From: Rossellomorea aquimaris
GTDB lineage: Bacteria > Bacillota > Bacilli > Bacillales > Bacillaceae_B
DNA length: 64,000 nucleotides
Direction: 5' to 3'
Assembly: GCF_008180865.1 (NCBI RefSeq)
Contig: NZ_VTEX01000003.1
Location: 436,501 to 500,500, forward strand
The notes below the pieces were generated by a model, which was given only the letters and a program-made list of their open reading frames with translations, was not told the DNA's origin and searched no databases. The translations under genes and the position numbers were made by a program. Positions 1 to 8,187 of this stretch are shown piece by piece (positions within the stretch are counted from its first letter, which is position 1; each line of letters opens with the position of its first letter).

Positions 1-275
1 TCATTATAACGATATAATGAAAAATTCTGATGTAAAATCCCTTTCCACTCAGGATCCACTTCCCATCGATGACAGTCCAGGCACACGTCGCCCTTAATTA
101 ATTGCGGAGCCAGATCATCTAATGACCGGGAGCACCCCAAACAACGCTTCCCTTCTATCTTCACCAGTTGTTTATCACACGCATAACACAGAAATTGAGG
201 TTCCCTGTAAAACAACCCTCTCCAGGACATGATCTCGTCCAGTTTATCATCACAAATCAAACAGTTATTAACCAT
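1..275 (-). CDS. comFC: ComFC, 5' part (runs off the window)
   Basis: Amino-terminal 91 codons of the late competence protein ComFC, a phosphoribosyltransferase-like protein needed for uptake of single-stranded DNA. The translation begins MVNNCLICDDKL and carries zinc-ribbon cysteine pairs (CLIC, CYAC, CLGC, CLDC), the normal start of ComFC; the PRT domain lies beyond the left edge. The ATG at 275 overlaps the end of comFA by 8 bases, so the two are translationally coupled. B. subtilis has comFB between comFA and comFC; here there is no room for it. The reading frame stays open to base 1, so the gene is incomplete rather than broken. Confidence 0.9.
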   Translation of the reverse strand, partial: MVNNCLICDDKLDEIMSWRGLFYREPQFLCYACDKQLVKIEGKRCLGCSRSLDDLAPQLIKGDVCLDCHRWEVDPEWKGILHQNFSLYRYN

Positions 276-1761
276 TAAGCAATCCTCTTTTCCCTGCTTC
301 TTTATTCATCTGATCAATATGAAGAAGAGCTTTGATCATTTCACCCGTTCGACCGTAATGAAAATAGATAATGTCTCCTTTTGGATAGTCAGCACTGCGC
401 CCTACTCTTCCAGCGATTTGCACGAGGGCGCTTTCCGTAAAAATCTTTTCTTCTGCCCCAAGGACGGCAACATCAATGTCCGGAATCGTCACACCCCGCT
501 CTAAAATGGTGGTGGTTAATAGAATCGGAGTCTCTTTGTTTCTCATTTTCAATACCTTCTCTTTTCGGTCAGGATCTTCAGCATGGACAGACTCGATAAG
601 AGGATTCATTTCTTGAAATAACGGCAGGGCTTTTTCCATAAGTTCGACAGTCGGGAAGAATATGAGGGCTTGTTTGGATTGCTGGAGTTTTGATAATGTC
701 CATTTTTTCAAAGGATGTGGGATTCGATTTTTCTTCAAAGACTTTTTCCAAAGACCACACCATACAAACTTCGGGAGAGGGATGGGATGGCGGTGGAAAC
801 GGGCCGGGATCTGGATAAAGGAGCGCTTTCCTGCTGCACATTGCTTCTGTGTATTTCGATCAGGAGTAGCTGTAAGGTAGATAATCGAGGACTGAGACTT
901 ACGAGCTTTTTCCACTGCCCATTGCAGGGAAGAATCATAGGAGTAAGGAAAGGCGTCGACTTCATCAATGATCATTACATCGAAGGCGTCATGGAATCGG
1001 TACAATTGGTGGGTGGTGGATAGAACAAGCTGGCCATAGGTGTTCCGTTCTTCCGAGCCTCCATAAAGGGTTGTCACCCCAGTTTCAGGGAACACCTTTT
1101 TAATCCGTGGAGACAATTCAAGGATGACATCCGTTCGAGGTGCGGCAATGCACACCCGTTTATTCTCACTGAGAGCTTCATGAATTCCCTCAAAGAGGAT
1201 CTCTGTCTTTCCAGCCCCGCACACCGCCCAAACAAGCAAGTCATTCCTCTCTTTAACAGCCAAAACCATTTGCTCTGAAGCTGTCTTTTGTGCTTCTGAT
1301 AGAGTGCCGGACCAATTGAAAGTGGAAGTCACTTCTGACGCTGGCGCGGGTCCTTTCCATGTTATGAGTGGTGTGCACTCCGATACCCTGCCCATCATGA
1401 TGCAGTTACGGCAGTAGGTGCACGGGGTGTGGCATCTGGAGCAGGAAAATGAAGCGAATAGATGGGGGCTGGTATTTCCACAACGGTGGCAACAGCTTTT
1501 TTCCACACCTTTTTGATAGGATACAAAGCCATTCACGTAGTGATCTTGAAGGGTGTCGATTGAAAACGGGAGCTCGTCCAGTAGCAATGAACGTCCGCTA
1601 AGAAAGGATTGAAGCTCTGGAGAAAAACGAAATGACAGGTTGAGAGGTTGAGGTGGAAGGAAAGGGAATGCTGATATCCTTTGTAGAACGGGGGTTTCAT
1701 GTTCTATAAGGGGTTCTGGTATTAACCCATTATCTGCAAAAGCAAAGCGCAAAAACATCAC
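268..1761 (-). CDS. comFA: ComFA DEAD-box DNA-uptake helicase
   Basis: Late competence ATPase that powers entry of transforming single-stranded DNA across the membrane. About 497 residues, slightly longer than the B. subtilis protein. An N-terminal zinc finger (CCHRCG, CSRCHTPC, CRNC, residues about 90-120) is followed by Walker A AVCGAGKTE (about 180), the Walker B/DEAD equivalent IIDEVDAF (about 267), a TATP motif and a C-terminal helicase half with QIAGRVGR (motif VI). The start is uncertain: GTG 1761 and ATG 1758 sit almost on top of the AAGGAG site, whereas TTG 1752 has a good 8-base spacing. It lies downstream of degV on the same strand and overlaps comFC. Confidence 0.93.
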   Translation of the reverse strand: MMFLRFAFADNGLIPEPLIEHETPVLQRISAFPFLPPQPLNLSFRFSPELQSFLSGRSLLLDELPFSIDTLQDHYVNGFVSYQKGVEKSCCHRCGNTSPHLFASFSCSRCHTPCTYCRNCIMMGRVSECTPLITWKGPAPASEVTSTFNWSGTLSEAQKTASEQMVLAVKERNDLLVWAVCGAGKTEILFEGIHEALSENKRVCIAAPRTDVILELSPRIKKVFPETGVTTLYGGSEERNTYGQLVLSTTHQLYRFHDAFDVMIIDEVDAFPYSYDSSLQWAVEKARKSQSSIIYLTATPDRNTQKQCAAGKRSFIQIPARFHRHPIPLPKFVWCGLWKKSLKKNRIPHPLKKWTLSKLQQSKQALIFFPTVELMEKALPLFQEMNPLIESVHAEDPDRKEKVLKMRNKETPILLTTTILERGVTIPDIDVAVLGAEEKIFTESALVQIAGRVGRSADYPKGDIIYFHYGRTGEMIKALLHIDQMNKEAGKRGLLNG

Positions 1762-1822
1762 TCCTTATCTCGGATAGTGATGTATTCTACATAAAGGGAT
1801 GAAAATCCTGCCTAATAAAAAT

Positions 1823-1860
1823 GGTGCCCGGCACAAAAACGTTGTTTTGTGCCGGGCACC
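1823..1860. repeat. Perfect 16-bp hairpin, GTGCCCGGCAC type
   Basis: Arms GGTGCCCGGCACAAAA (1823-1838) and its exact complement (1845-1860) enclose a 6-base loop. Each arm also contains the self-complementary core GTGCCCGGCAC. It lies between comFA and degV. There is no clean T-run, so it is more like a dispersed palindromic repeat than a simple terminator, though it could stop transcription in either direction. Confidence 0.8.
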
Positions 1861-1873
1861 GGGGAGTTAGGGA

Positions 1874-1938
1874 TTGTACCTGATACATGATGACCAAATT
1901 GTACCTGGTACAAATCGTGGGAAATGTACCAGGTACAA
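1874..1938. repeat. Three TGTACC(T/A)GGTACA palindromes
   Basis: Three closely spaced short palindromes: TTGTACCTGATACA (from 1874), TTGTACCTGGTACAA (1899-1913, perfect around the centre) and TGTACCAGGTACA (1925-1937). The last ends 7 bases from the degV stop. Together with the 1823 hairpin they fill most of the comFA-degV spacer. Confidence 0.75.
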
Positions 1939-1944
1939 TCAAAA

Positions 1945-2796
1945 CTATCGACTCATCTTCCGAGCCCATCCCATCCCCATCGATCCCTCACCTAAATGAG
2001 TACCGATCACAGGACCGAAAATACTAACATTGAACTCCACATTCGGATACTTCTCTTGAAGCTCGTTCTTCCACTCAATCGCATCTTCTTCACGATTCGC
2101 ATGGATAATCGAAGCTTGAAACTCTTCTCCTGAAGCGACTGCTTCTTCAAGCAAAGACTCCACCCGCTTCAACGCTTTCTTCTTCGTACGGATTTTTTCA
2201 AACGGAACAATCACTTTATCAACAAAATGAAGCAATGGTTTCACCTGCAAAAGGCTTCCGATGATCGCCTGAGCTTGCGATAGCCTTCCTCCGCGCTGCA
2301 AGTGAGCAAGGTCATCAACCATGAAGTATGCCTGTACCGATTGCTTCATTTCATCCAATAGCGCAACGATTTCTTCAGCCGTTTTCCCTTCACGGCCAAG
2401 TTTGGCCCCTTCAATGGCATAGAAGCCCTGGATCATGCAGCTGATTTCCGAGTCATAGGGGTACACTTTAATACCCTCGACCATTTCCCCAGCTTGTACG
2501 GCACCTTGATACGTTCCGCTGATTCCACTGGATAGATGGATGGAAATGACGGCGTCGTAGTCCTTTGAAAGCTTATCGAATAGCTCGACGAACTTTCCGA
2601 CTGGAGGCTGTGAAGTGGTTGGAAGCTTTTCCTGTGTGCTGACCTCTTCATAAAATTCACTTGCCGTAATATCAACTTCTTCTTGATAGGTTTCTCCTCC
2701 GAAAATGACGCTGAGAGGGATCATATGTATGTTCAGTTGATCACGCAATTCTTTCGGGATGTAGGCGGTACTATCCGTTACAATTGCCGTTTTCAT
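1945..2796 (-). CDS. degV: DegV family fatty-acid-binding protein
   Basis: 283-residue DegV-fold protein. Family members bind a long-chain fatty acid in a cleft between two domains and are thought to hand it to acyl phosphate/FakA-type enzymes. The N-terminus MKTAIVTDSTAYIP has the hallmark TDSTA motif; TTSQPPVGKF, IHLSSGISGTYQGA and the C-terminal IGTHLGEGSMGMGW are the other conserved blocks. ATG at 2796 has AAGGATGG upstream. In B. subtilis the orthologue also sits just before comFA, which supports the name, but here degS/degU are not upstream: an EamA permease is. Confidence 0.93.
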   Translation of the reverse strand: MKTAIVTDSTAYIPKELRDQLNIHMIPLSVIFGGETYQEEVDITASEFYEEVSTQEKLPTTSQPPVGKFVELFDKLSKDYDAVISIHLSSGISGTYQGAVQAGEMVEGIKVYPYDSEISCMIQGFYAIEGAKLGREGKTAEEIVALLDEMKQSVQAYFMVDDLAHLQRGGRLSQAQAIIGSLLQVKPLLHFVDKVIVPFEKIRTKKKALKRVESLLEEAVASGEEFQASIIHANREEDAIEWKNELQEKYPNVEFNVSIFGPVIGTHLGEGSMGMGWARKMSR

Positions 2797-2932
2797 AGAA
2801 TTACCATCCTTATTGTTTATTTTTATAGCCCGTGCTGCGAGCTTGTCTAGTCTACCTTATGTATCCTTTTCATTTTATATGAAAACAAGTTGGTTTGCAT
2901 TAGTTTCTCGGGAGTTTCGGCTCATCAAAACG

Positions 2933-3001
2933 AAACAAACGTTTGTTTAAGACTCTGAGCCCATATGGTACAAGGGGTCCCATGTCCTAATCAAACGTTT
3001 G
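2933..3001. promoter_or_regulatory. Twin AAACGTTT palindromes upstream of degV
   Basis: A perfect 16-bp palindrome AAACAAACGTTTGTTT (2933-2948) and a second copy with core CAAACGTTTG (2992-3001) share the string CAAACGTTTGTTTAA; their centres are 56 bp apart. They lie between the EamA permease stop and the degV start. Dimeric-repressor operator sites (TetR-like size) are one reading; no such regulator gene is adjacent. Confidence 0.5.
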
Positions 3002-3011
3002 TTTAAAGGTC

Positions 3012-3914
3012 TTACCTCGTGCCAACAGGCAATGAGGAGACAATTTTTTTCGATTTTCTTGACGATAGGAATACTCCTGCAAAAATGATGAGTAATCCTA
3101 ATATCAGGTTATGCGTGACAGGTTCCCTCAGAAGAACGAACCCCCAAATCATCGCAGTACCCGGGATCAAGTACGTCACTGTCGAAGCAAATTCCGGACT
3201 TCCATTCGTCATGATATAGAAATAAAGAAGCGTTGCTACTCCTGATCCTAAACAGCCTAACCCTACTATCCCCAGGAGGACCTCTCCTGTTAACAAATCT
3301 CCAATTGAGATCGGATTGGTCAACATCATTCCCACAAAACCTACCGCTGCACCTATCAACAGTTGGAATGTAGAAATGACAACCACACTCGTTCCCGCCA
3401 GAAATTTTTTCGTGAACTGCGAAGCAAAAGCGTAGCTCATCGTCGCAAGCACCATCGTCCCCACCCCTACAAAATCAGAAGTAAAGATCCCGCTCACCTC
3501 GAAATTCATCAGGACAAGTATTCCTATAAACCCAACGACAATTCCAATCCATTGAAACCCGGTCAGTATGACAGAGAAAAATAAAAATCCTGCCAGCCCC
3601 GTCCAAATCGGTGTGGTCGCATTTAAAATGGAGGCCGTATTACTATTAATCTGTGTTTCACTTAGCGCGATCAGGGTCCAGGGTAACGCGGCATTACCAA
3701 TCCCGACAACAAACAGCTTCCACATGGGGAGGGATTTCCTCTCCCCTTTTTTTCTCTGTATGAAAAAGATGGGAAGAAGCACAAGCGCCCCGGCTAAACA
3801 GCGTAAGAAGACCGTTCCCCACACACCAACTGGATCAACCAGCCACTTGATAAAAACGAACGACATCCCCCAAATGAGACTTAAGCCAATTAATGCTATA
3901 TATAATCTGGCCAA
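3012..3914 (-). CDS. EamA/DMT family permease
   Basis: 300-residue inner-membrane protein with about ten hydrophobic segments arranged as two EamA repeats (residues about 5-140 and 150-285), typical of drug/metabolite exporters such as RhaT/YdcZ-like proteins. N-terminus IALIGLSLIWGMSFVFIKW is a classic EamA start. The TTG start at 3914 has AGGGAGGAGG seven bases upstream. The substrate cannot be read from sequence. It is probably a single-gene unit; spacing to degV is 215 bp with two palindromes in between. Confidence 0.85.
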   Translation of the reverse strand: MARLYIALIGLSLIWGMSFVFIKWLVDPVGVWGTVFLRCLAGALVLLPIFFIQRKKGERKSLPMWKLFVVGIGNAALPWTLIALSETQINSNTASILNATTPIWTGLAGFLFFSVILTGFQWIGIVVGFIGILVLMNFEVSGIFTSDFVGVGTMVLATMSYAFASQFTKKFLAGTSVVVISTFQLLIGAAVGFVGMMLTNPISIGDLLTGEVLLGIVGLGCLGSGVATLLYFYIMTNGSPEFASTVTYLIPGTAMIWGFVLLREPVTHNLILGLLIIFAGVFLSSRKSKKIVSSLPVGTR

Positions 3915-4109
3915 TTTGCTTCCTCCTCCCTAAATTGTATACTTTAATAGTTAAATAGACGTTATAGCATATTTTGTTAGTTCTATCCTAACTTACTTTG
4001 CTTAAGATGGGAACATTCTTTTTTTCATATTTTTGACCTATAATAAAGCATTCTTTTCCAATTAATGAGGTTCATTCGAAGGGGATTCACATCTGCCAAC
4101 TGAAACCAT

Positions 4110-4138
4110 TTAACTTTCATGGGTTTTCGTCATATAAT
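4110..4138 (+). promoter_or_regulatory. Probable sigma-A promoter of murB
   Basis: A perfect TATAAT (4133-4138) lies 17 bases after TTAACT (4110-4115). The transcript would start near 4145, about 50 bases before the murB start. Confidence 0.55.
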
Positions 4139-4195
4139 GGTGGGGTAGGATTTAACTTAGAGAAGACGAAAATTACTTTATAGGACTGATATAGA

Positions 4196-5116
4196 ATGTA
4201 CAATAAGGAAAAAGTGTTTGAAGAATTATCAAAGGTGATGCATTCTGACAATATCAAACGTGATGAATTGTTACGAGAGCATCTGTACACGAAGTTAGGC
4301 GGAAGAGCTGATTTCTTCTTAACGCCAACCACTTATGAAGAAGTTCAAAATATCGTGAAGCTGTCAAATGAAGTGGATGTCCCATTTACCTTGTTAGGTA
4401 ACGGATCGAATTTGATTGTAAAAGATGGTGGAATTCGTGGAATTGTTCTTCATCTGAAAAACTTTAAAGACATCAAAACGACGGATCAACTGATTGTCGC
4501 TCAAAGTGGTGCAGCCATCATTGATGTATCGAGACGCGCGTTAGCTGAGAAATTATCAGGACTTGAATTCGCCTGTGGGATTCCAGGTACCGTTGGTGGC
4601 GCACTATTCATGAATGCAGGGGCTTATGGCGGAGAAATTAAAGATGTACTGGATTATTGCCATGTCGTCGACCGGGAAGGGAACCTGGTAAAACGTACAG
4701 CCGCAGAATTAGAGCTTGATTACCGTCACAGCAATATTTCTGAAAAAGGCGATATTGTACTGGAAGCGACCTTCAGTTTAAAGCCTGGCGACTACGAAGA
4801 GATCAAGGCCGTTATGGATGATCTCACAGATAAACGGGAATCGAAGCAGCCACTAGAATACCCATCTTGCGGAAGTGTCTTCAAACGACCACCCGGATAT
4901 TTCGCAGGTAAGCTTATTCAGGACAGTGAGCTTCAAGGAACGAACTTTGGCGGCGCTGAAGTCTCCACGAAGCATGCCGGTTTCATCGTGAATAAAGACA
5001 ATGCGACAGCCTCTGATTATATTTCACTCATTGAACACGTTCAAAAAACAGTGAAAGAAAAATTTGATGTGGAGCTTGAACGGGAAGTTCGCATCATCGG
5101 AGAAGATCTGGAATAA
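4196..5116 (+). CDS. murB: UDP-N-acetylenolpyruvoylglucosamine reductase
   Basis: FAD-dependent reductase of peptidoglycan precursor synthesis, converting enolpyruvyl-UDP-GlcNAc to UDP-MurNAc in the cytoplasm. 306 residues. The FAD-binding block has [17 protein letters not shown] (about 58-75) and [20 protein letters not shown] (about 120-140); the C-terminal substrate domain has SCGSVFKRP (Ser is the usual proton donor) and [18 protein letters not shown]. It resembles the staphylococcal-type MurB more than the mur-cluster MurB of B. subtilis, and it stands alone, so the genome may have a second copy. The ribosome site is weak (AGGA about 15 bases upstream), leaving the exact start less certain. 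A terminator follows at once. Confidence 0.93.
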   Translation: MYNKEKVFEELSKVMHSDNIKRDELLREHLYTKLGGRADFFLTPTTYEEVQNIVKLSNEVDVPFTLLGNGSNLIVKDGGIRGIVLHLKNFKDIKTTDQLIVAQSGAAIIDVSRRALAEKLSGLEFACGIPGTVGGALFMNAGAYGGEIKDVLDYCHVVDREGNLVKRTAAELELDYRHSNISEKGDIVLEATFSLKPGDYEEIKAVMDDLTDKRESKQPLEYPSCGSVFKRPPGYFAGKLIQDSELQGTNFGGAEVSTKHAGFIVNKDNATASDYISLIEHVQKTVKEKFDVELEREVRIIGEDLE

Positions 5117-5150
5117 AAAGTCAGGAATCATTGGATTCCTGACTTTTTTA
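5116..5150 (+). terminator. Rho-independent terminator of murB
   Basis: AAAAGTCAGGAATC pairs with GATTCCTGACTTTT, followed by a T-run. It starts right at the murB stop. Confidence 0.9.
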
Positions 5151-5165
5151 TAGGTTAATTTAAAC

Positions 5166-5195
5166 ATAAAAAAACAGTCTAAATAAATTTAGACT
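5166..5195 (-). terminator. Terminator, minus strand
   Basis: AGTCTAAA (5176-5183) and TTTAGACT (5188-5195) form an 8-bp stem with a 4-base loop; on the minus strand it is followed by GTTTTTTT. It lies 40 bases past the stop of the small gene at 5236-5361 and supports that gene being transcribed. Confidence 0.75.
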
Positions 5196-5235
5196 GAGCA
5201 GAGACTAAATTTCCATTTTTTTAAGGAACCATTAG

Positions 5236-5361
5236 CTATCTTTTTTTGGCAACAGGGGCGGGCTTGGTTCTGCGAAACTCTCTCAATCTTGTGATTTGGG
5301 ATTGAGATACCTTCGCATCCAGTTCATAAGCTTCTCGAGCCTTAAAATAGAGTAGCGACAC
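5236..5361 (-). CDS. Small 41-residue protein, unrecognised
   Basis: GTG start at 5361 preceded by AAAGGAGGGCATTAGTT, a near-perfect ribosome site with 9-base spacing. The product (MSLLYFKAREAYELDAKVSQ, then SQITRLREFRRTKPAPVAKKR) is charged and probably one helix with a basic Pro/Ala/Lys tail. A terminator follows. The KVSQ stretch faintly recalls Spo0E-like peptides, but the SxxxD signature is absent, so I give no function. Support comes from the ribosome site, the in-frame length and the terminator, not from homology. Confidence 0.55.
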   Translation of the reverse strand: MSLLYFKAREAYELDAKVSQSQITRLREFRRTKPAPVAKKR

Positions 5362-5457
5362 AACTAATGCCCTCCTTTGAAAAATATTAGTTTCTTTTTA
5401 CCCGAAAAATTCTAGATAAAACCAAATTCAGTGAAAAATTTCATATTAATCATCACA

Positions 5458-5919
5458 TTAGAAATTATAGTTCCATAGTACCCTCCATTCTCCTTCTTCT
5501 ATGGCTACAAAACAGGTTTGTGTGATCATCATTTCACCAAACTGACTATCAAAATACAAGTTCACTTCCGCTTTTCGGACATTTTTAAATTGAAGCCCTT
5601 CTTCGTTAAACGTAAACTCCTTCTCCTTTTCAATACTGCCGACCTCCACCTCAAACTCATCGACCCCCATATGTCCCATGAATACATGGTTTTTCGTCTG
5701 GATATATGAGGATTTGGGGAACTTATTTTGCATTTCTGAATGGAACAACTCCCATGCGTTACCGAAGTCACCGTCTTTTTCAAAATTGTAAAATTCTTCG
5801 ATCACTTCTTCGGGTGTATCAGGTTCCTTGGTTTTTCCAATAAACATAAACAGAGCCACAACAAGCAAAATGACAACAATTGCTCCGATAAATAGAGGAA
5901 CCGGGCTTTTCCTTCTCAT
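5458..5919 (-). CDS. Membrane-anchored NTF2-like protein, unknown
   Basis: About 153 residues: a basic N-terminus, one transmembrane helix (residues about 8-28, PLFIGAIVVILLVVALFMFI), then an extracellular domain beginning TPEEVIEEFYNFEKDGDFGNAWELF. That opening (helix with a trailing acidic/aromatic pattern) resembles the DUF4878/NTF2-like lipoprotein and anchored families. An upstream ATG at 5937 exists, but AGGAG is positioned for ATG 5919 (MRRKSPV). It follows the XRE-TPR gene by about 65 bases on the same strand and is probably the last gene of that operon. No function is known to me. Confidence 0.65.
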   Translation of the reverse strand: MRRKSPVPLFIGAIVVILLVVALFMFIGKTKEPDTPEEVIEEFYNFEKDGDFGNAWELFHSEMQNKFPKSSYIQTKNHVFMGHMGVDEFEVEVGSIEKEKEFTFNEEGLQFKNVRKAEVNLYFDSQFGEMMITQTCFVAIEEGEWRVLWNYNF

Positions 5920-5985
5920 ACATCCAACACTCCTCATCTATAATCATGCTTATGAAGGACATGTTAAATGTATGAAACAGAAATA

Positions 5986-6873
5986 TTATGACAGCGTCTT
6001 GAGGTATAATTGCTCTTTCTTATCAGTCAGAAAAGTCTTATGTTCATCATTTCCAAGCATCTCAAACATCATGATTGATTTTTCTATATAAGAAAATGCT
6101 TGTTCGTAGTTCTCTTTCAGCTCGAAATTGTAGCTTAAATGATAATGTAGTTGTGCTAAACCATATAAGTGTTCCTCTTCAATGCACCACTTGATTGCTT
6201 CCCTGCAATGTTCAATCGACTCTCTGTACTTCCCTAATCTTGTCAATACCCTTGCTTTATTATAAAGCAATCGGGTTTTAATTGATTTATCGCTTAGTTG
6301 TCCAGTAGTATGGATAGCATCCCTAACTTGATCATAATATTGAAGAGCTTTGACATAATCTTCTGTCCCTACATAAAAACCTCCGATGGTTAGGAGAATC
6401 TCCATTTCCCTTTCCGAAAGCGCTTTTTTACTGTCTCCCGTAAGAGAAAAGGCTTCATTTAACAGTTGAACGGCTTCATCCTGATTATTTTCAATCTCAA
6501 ATATATAGATTCCCTTGTGCCAATAAAGGAGTTGAAGGTTTTCCCTTTCTTTAAAAAGTGGATTGTTTTCTTCTGCTCTCACCAATTCGATCATTTCTTT
6601 ATATCTGTGTTTTTTTCTTAAGTGACGCAATTGGCGCTCAACTTCCTTTATGTAGTCCAGACGGGGGGTTGTTCCTATCTCAAAGAAATAATTCACATCC
6701 ACGCCCAGCTTTTTGGAAATTTGATAAAGTGAAGTGGCATTGGGATAGATGTCTCCCTTTTCAATCCGACTGATAAGTGCCTGTGTACATATCCCTTCTC
6801 CTAATTCTCCTTGAGTTATACCAACAACCTGACGTAGCTCCTTTATCTTTTTACCAATGATGGAGTAATCCAC
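5986..6873 (-). CDS. XRE-TPR regulator (RRNPP-like), copy 1
   Basis: Cytoplasmic regulator with an N-terminal XRE helix-turn-helix (IGKKIKELRQVVGITQGELG to ISRIEKGDIYPNATSLYQIS, residues 4-60) and a long all-helical TPR region to the C-terminus (repeats such as KALQYYDQVRDA, RLGKYRESIEHCREAIKWC, KENYEQAFSYIEKSIMMFE). This architecture matches PlcR/NprR/Rgg-type regulators, which may bind a peptide. The GTG at 6873 has AGGGAGG eight bases upstream and aligns with the start of its paralogue; a longer frame to 6930 overlaps the preceding gene and is unlikely. It is 40 bases downstream of a close paralogue. Confidence 0.85.
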   Translation of the reverse strand: MDYSIIGKKIKELRQVVGITQGELGEGICTQALISRIEKGDIYPNATSLYQISKKLGVDVNYFFEIGTTPRLDYIKEVERQLRHLRKKHRYKEMIELVRAEENNPLFKERENLQLLYWHKGIYIFEIENNQDEAVQLLNEAFSLTGDSKKALSEREMEILLTIGGFYVGTEDYVKALQYYDQVRDAIHTTGQLSDKSIKTRLLYNKARVLTRLGKYRESIEHCREAIKWCIEEEHLYGLAQLHYHLSYNFELKENYEQAFSYIEKSIMMFEMLGNDEHKTFLTDKKEQLYLKTLS

Positions 6874-6913
6874 GAGCCCTGCCTCCCTAGAAGTACTATT
6901 AGTAAGAAAGTGA

Positions 6914-7816
6914 TTAAGCCTGAAATTCATTTTCGATCTTTTCTTTTATTTTTTCTATATTCCCTTTGATGAAATTGGATAACTTCAGGTTGTATTGTAT
7001 ATCAAAAAGCATCGCTGCTTTATCTAGATAAGGCAACGCTTCCTGATATCTCTCTTGCAACTCCAGGTTATACCCAATATGATAATTTAATTGCGCGAAT
7101 CCATATAAAGTTTCTTCTTGAATAATCCACCGAATACCTTCTTCACAATACTGGATAGACTCATGATAGTTTCCGAGCCTCGTCAATACCCTGGCGATGT
7201 TATATAAGAGCCTCGTTTTAATGGACTTGTCGTGAAGTTGGTCGTTATATGTTAAAGCATCATTTACACCTTGATAAATTTCTATTGCCCGATCATAATT
7301 ATGACGACTGAATTCCAGTATCCCCATACTGATAAAAATATTCATTTCACGCTCAGACATGGCCTTTTTCTTATTATATGTCAGGGAGAGTGCCTTCTCT
7401 AAAATACTCAAGGCTTCCTCTTTGTTTTGATCGACCTCATTCACATATATTCCCCTATGCCAGTAGAGAAGCTGAAGGTTTGTTTCATCTTTTAGAAATA
7501 AAGGATTCTTCTCTTCTGTTTGAACGATCTCGATGATTTCATCATATTTCAATTTCACTCTTAACTTCTTTAGTTGACGTTCAACTTCTTTTACATATTC
7601 AAGGCGGGGAGTCGTACCAATCTCGAAAAAGTAATTCACATCGACACCAAGTTTCTTGGAAATTTGAAATAGAGACGTAGCACTCGGATAAATATCCCCT
7701 TTTTCTATTCGACTAATCAGGGCTTGAGTACAAATTCCGTCTGCCAGTTCACCCTGAGTCAAACCCACGACTTTCCTCAACTCTTTGATCTTTTTACCGA
7801 TGACAGAATAGTCCAA
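6914..7816 (-). CDS. XRE-TPR regulator (RRNPP-like), copy 2
   Basis: 300-residue paralogue of the next gene downstream. The HTH halves are nearly identical (GKKIKELRKVVGLTQGELAD; CTQALISRIEKGDIYPSATS), while the TPR halves have diverged more, so the two may bind the same DNA but sense different signals. The TTG start at 7816 follows CGGAGG by seven bases. Directly upstream lies an 18-bp palindrome at 7830-7847, a plausible autoregulatory operator. No clear pre-peptide gene is visible on either side. Confidence 0.87.
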   Translation of the reverse strand: MDYSVIGKKIKELRKVVGLTQGELADGICTQALISRIEKGDIYPSATSLFQISKKLGVDVNYFFEIGTTPRLEYVKEVERQLKKLRVKLKYDEIIEIVQTEEKNPLFLKDETNLQLLYWHRGIYVNEVDQNKEEALSILEKALSLTYNKKKAMSEREMNIFISMGILEFSRHNYDRAIEIYQGVNDALTYNDQLHDKSIKTRLLYNIARVLTRLGNYHESIQYCEEGIRWIIQEETLYGFAQLNYHIGYNLELQERYQEALPYLDKAAMLFDIQYNLKLSNFIKGNIEKIKEKIENEFQA

Positions 7817-7829
7817 AAACCCACCTCCG

Positions 7830-7847
7830 AAAAATATTAATATTTTT
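7830..7847. promoter_or_regulatory. Perfect 18-bp palindrome, XRE operator candidate A
   Basis: AAAAATATTAATATTTTT, perfectly self-complementary, 14 bases upstream of the XRE-TPR start codon. An identical copy lies at 8035-8052. Position and symmetry suit autoregulation; binding is inferred. Confidence 0.5.
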
Positions 7848-7982
7848 ATATTTTAACAGGAAACATGCAAATTTTTTAGGTATATCCGCTTATATTTCAT
7901 CTTAAGGTTAATAATCGCCAATACATGCATTTAAAATCTATGTTTTAATATATTTAACGACAAATTACAATACCTTTTGATG

Positions 7983-8016
7983 GCACTTCTCCTTGTGGGA
8001 AGTGCTCTTTTTTTTT
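7983..8016 (+). terminator. Hairpin with T-run, copy 1
   Basis: GCACTTC and GAAGTGC pair with a short loop, then a T-rich run. It is oriented as a + strand terminator although no + strand gene is evident upstream. Confidence 0.65.
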
Positions 8017-8034
8017 AGACACTTAGCGACAAGC

Positions 8035-8052
8035 AAAAATATTAATATTTTT
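8035..8052. promoter_or_regulatory. Perfect 18-bp palindrome, XRE operator candidate B
   Basis: Exact second copy of AAAAATATTAATATTTTT, about 205 bp from copy A, with no gene start beside it. Confidence 0.45.
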
Positions 8053-8187
8053 ATATTAATATAGAAAAAGAAGATATTCGTAAGAAACTCCTCCATTTTT
8101 CAAGGAGAATCGTTCTACATCCATAATTCAAAGTTATTCTATTTATGTTTTAATTATCTTAACGACAAATTACAATACCTTTGGACA

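Noticed and set aside
1787..1969. 60-codon frame across the comFA-degV spacer
   Set aside because: Composed of the palindromic repeats and overlapping the degV end; no ribosome site.
7938..7961. Seven-codon frame MHLKSMF as a signalling peptide for the XRE-TPR regulators
   Set aside because: It lacks a signal sequence and is not preserved in the second copy of the module.
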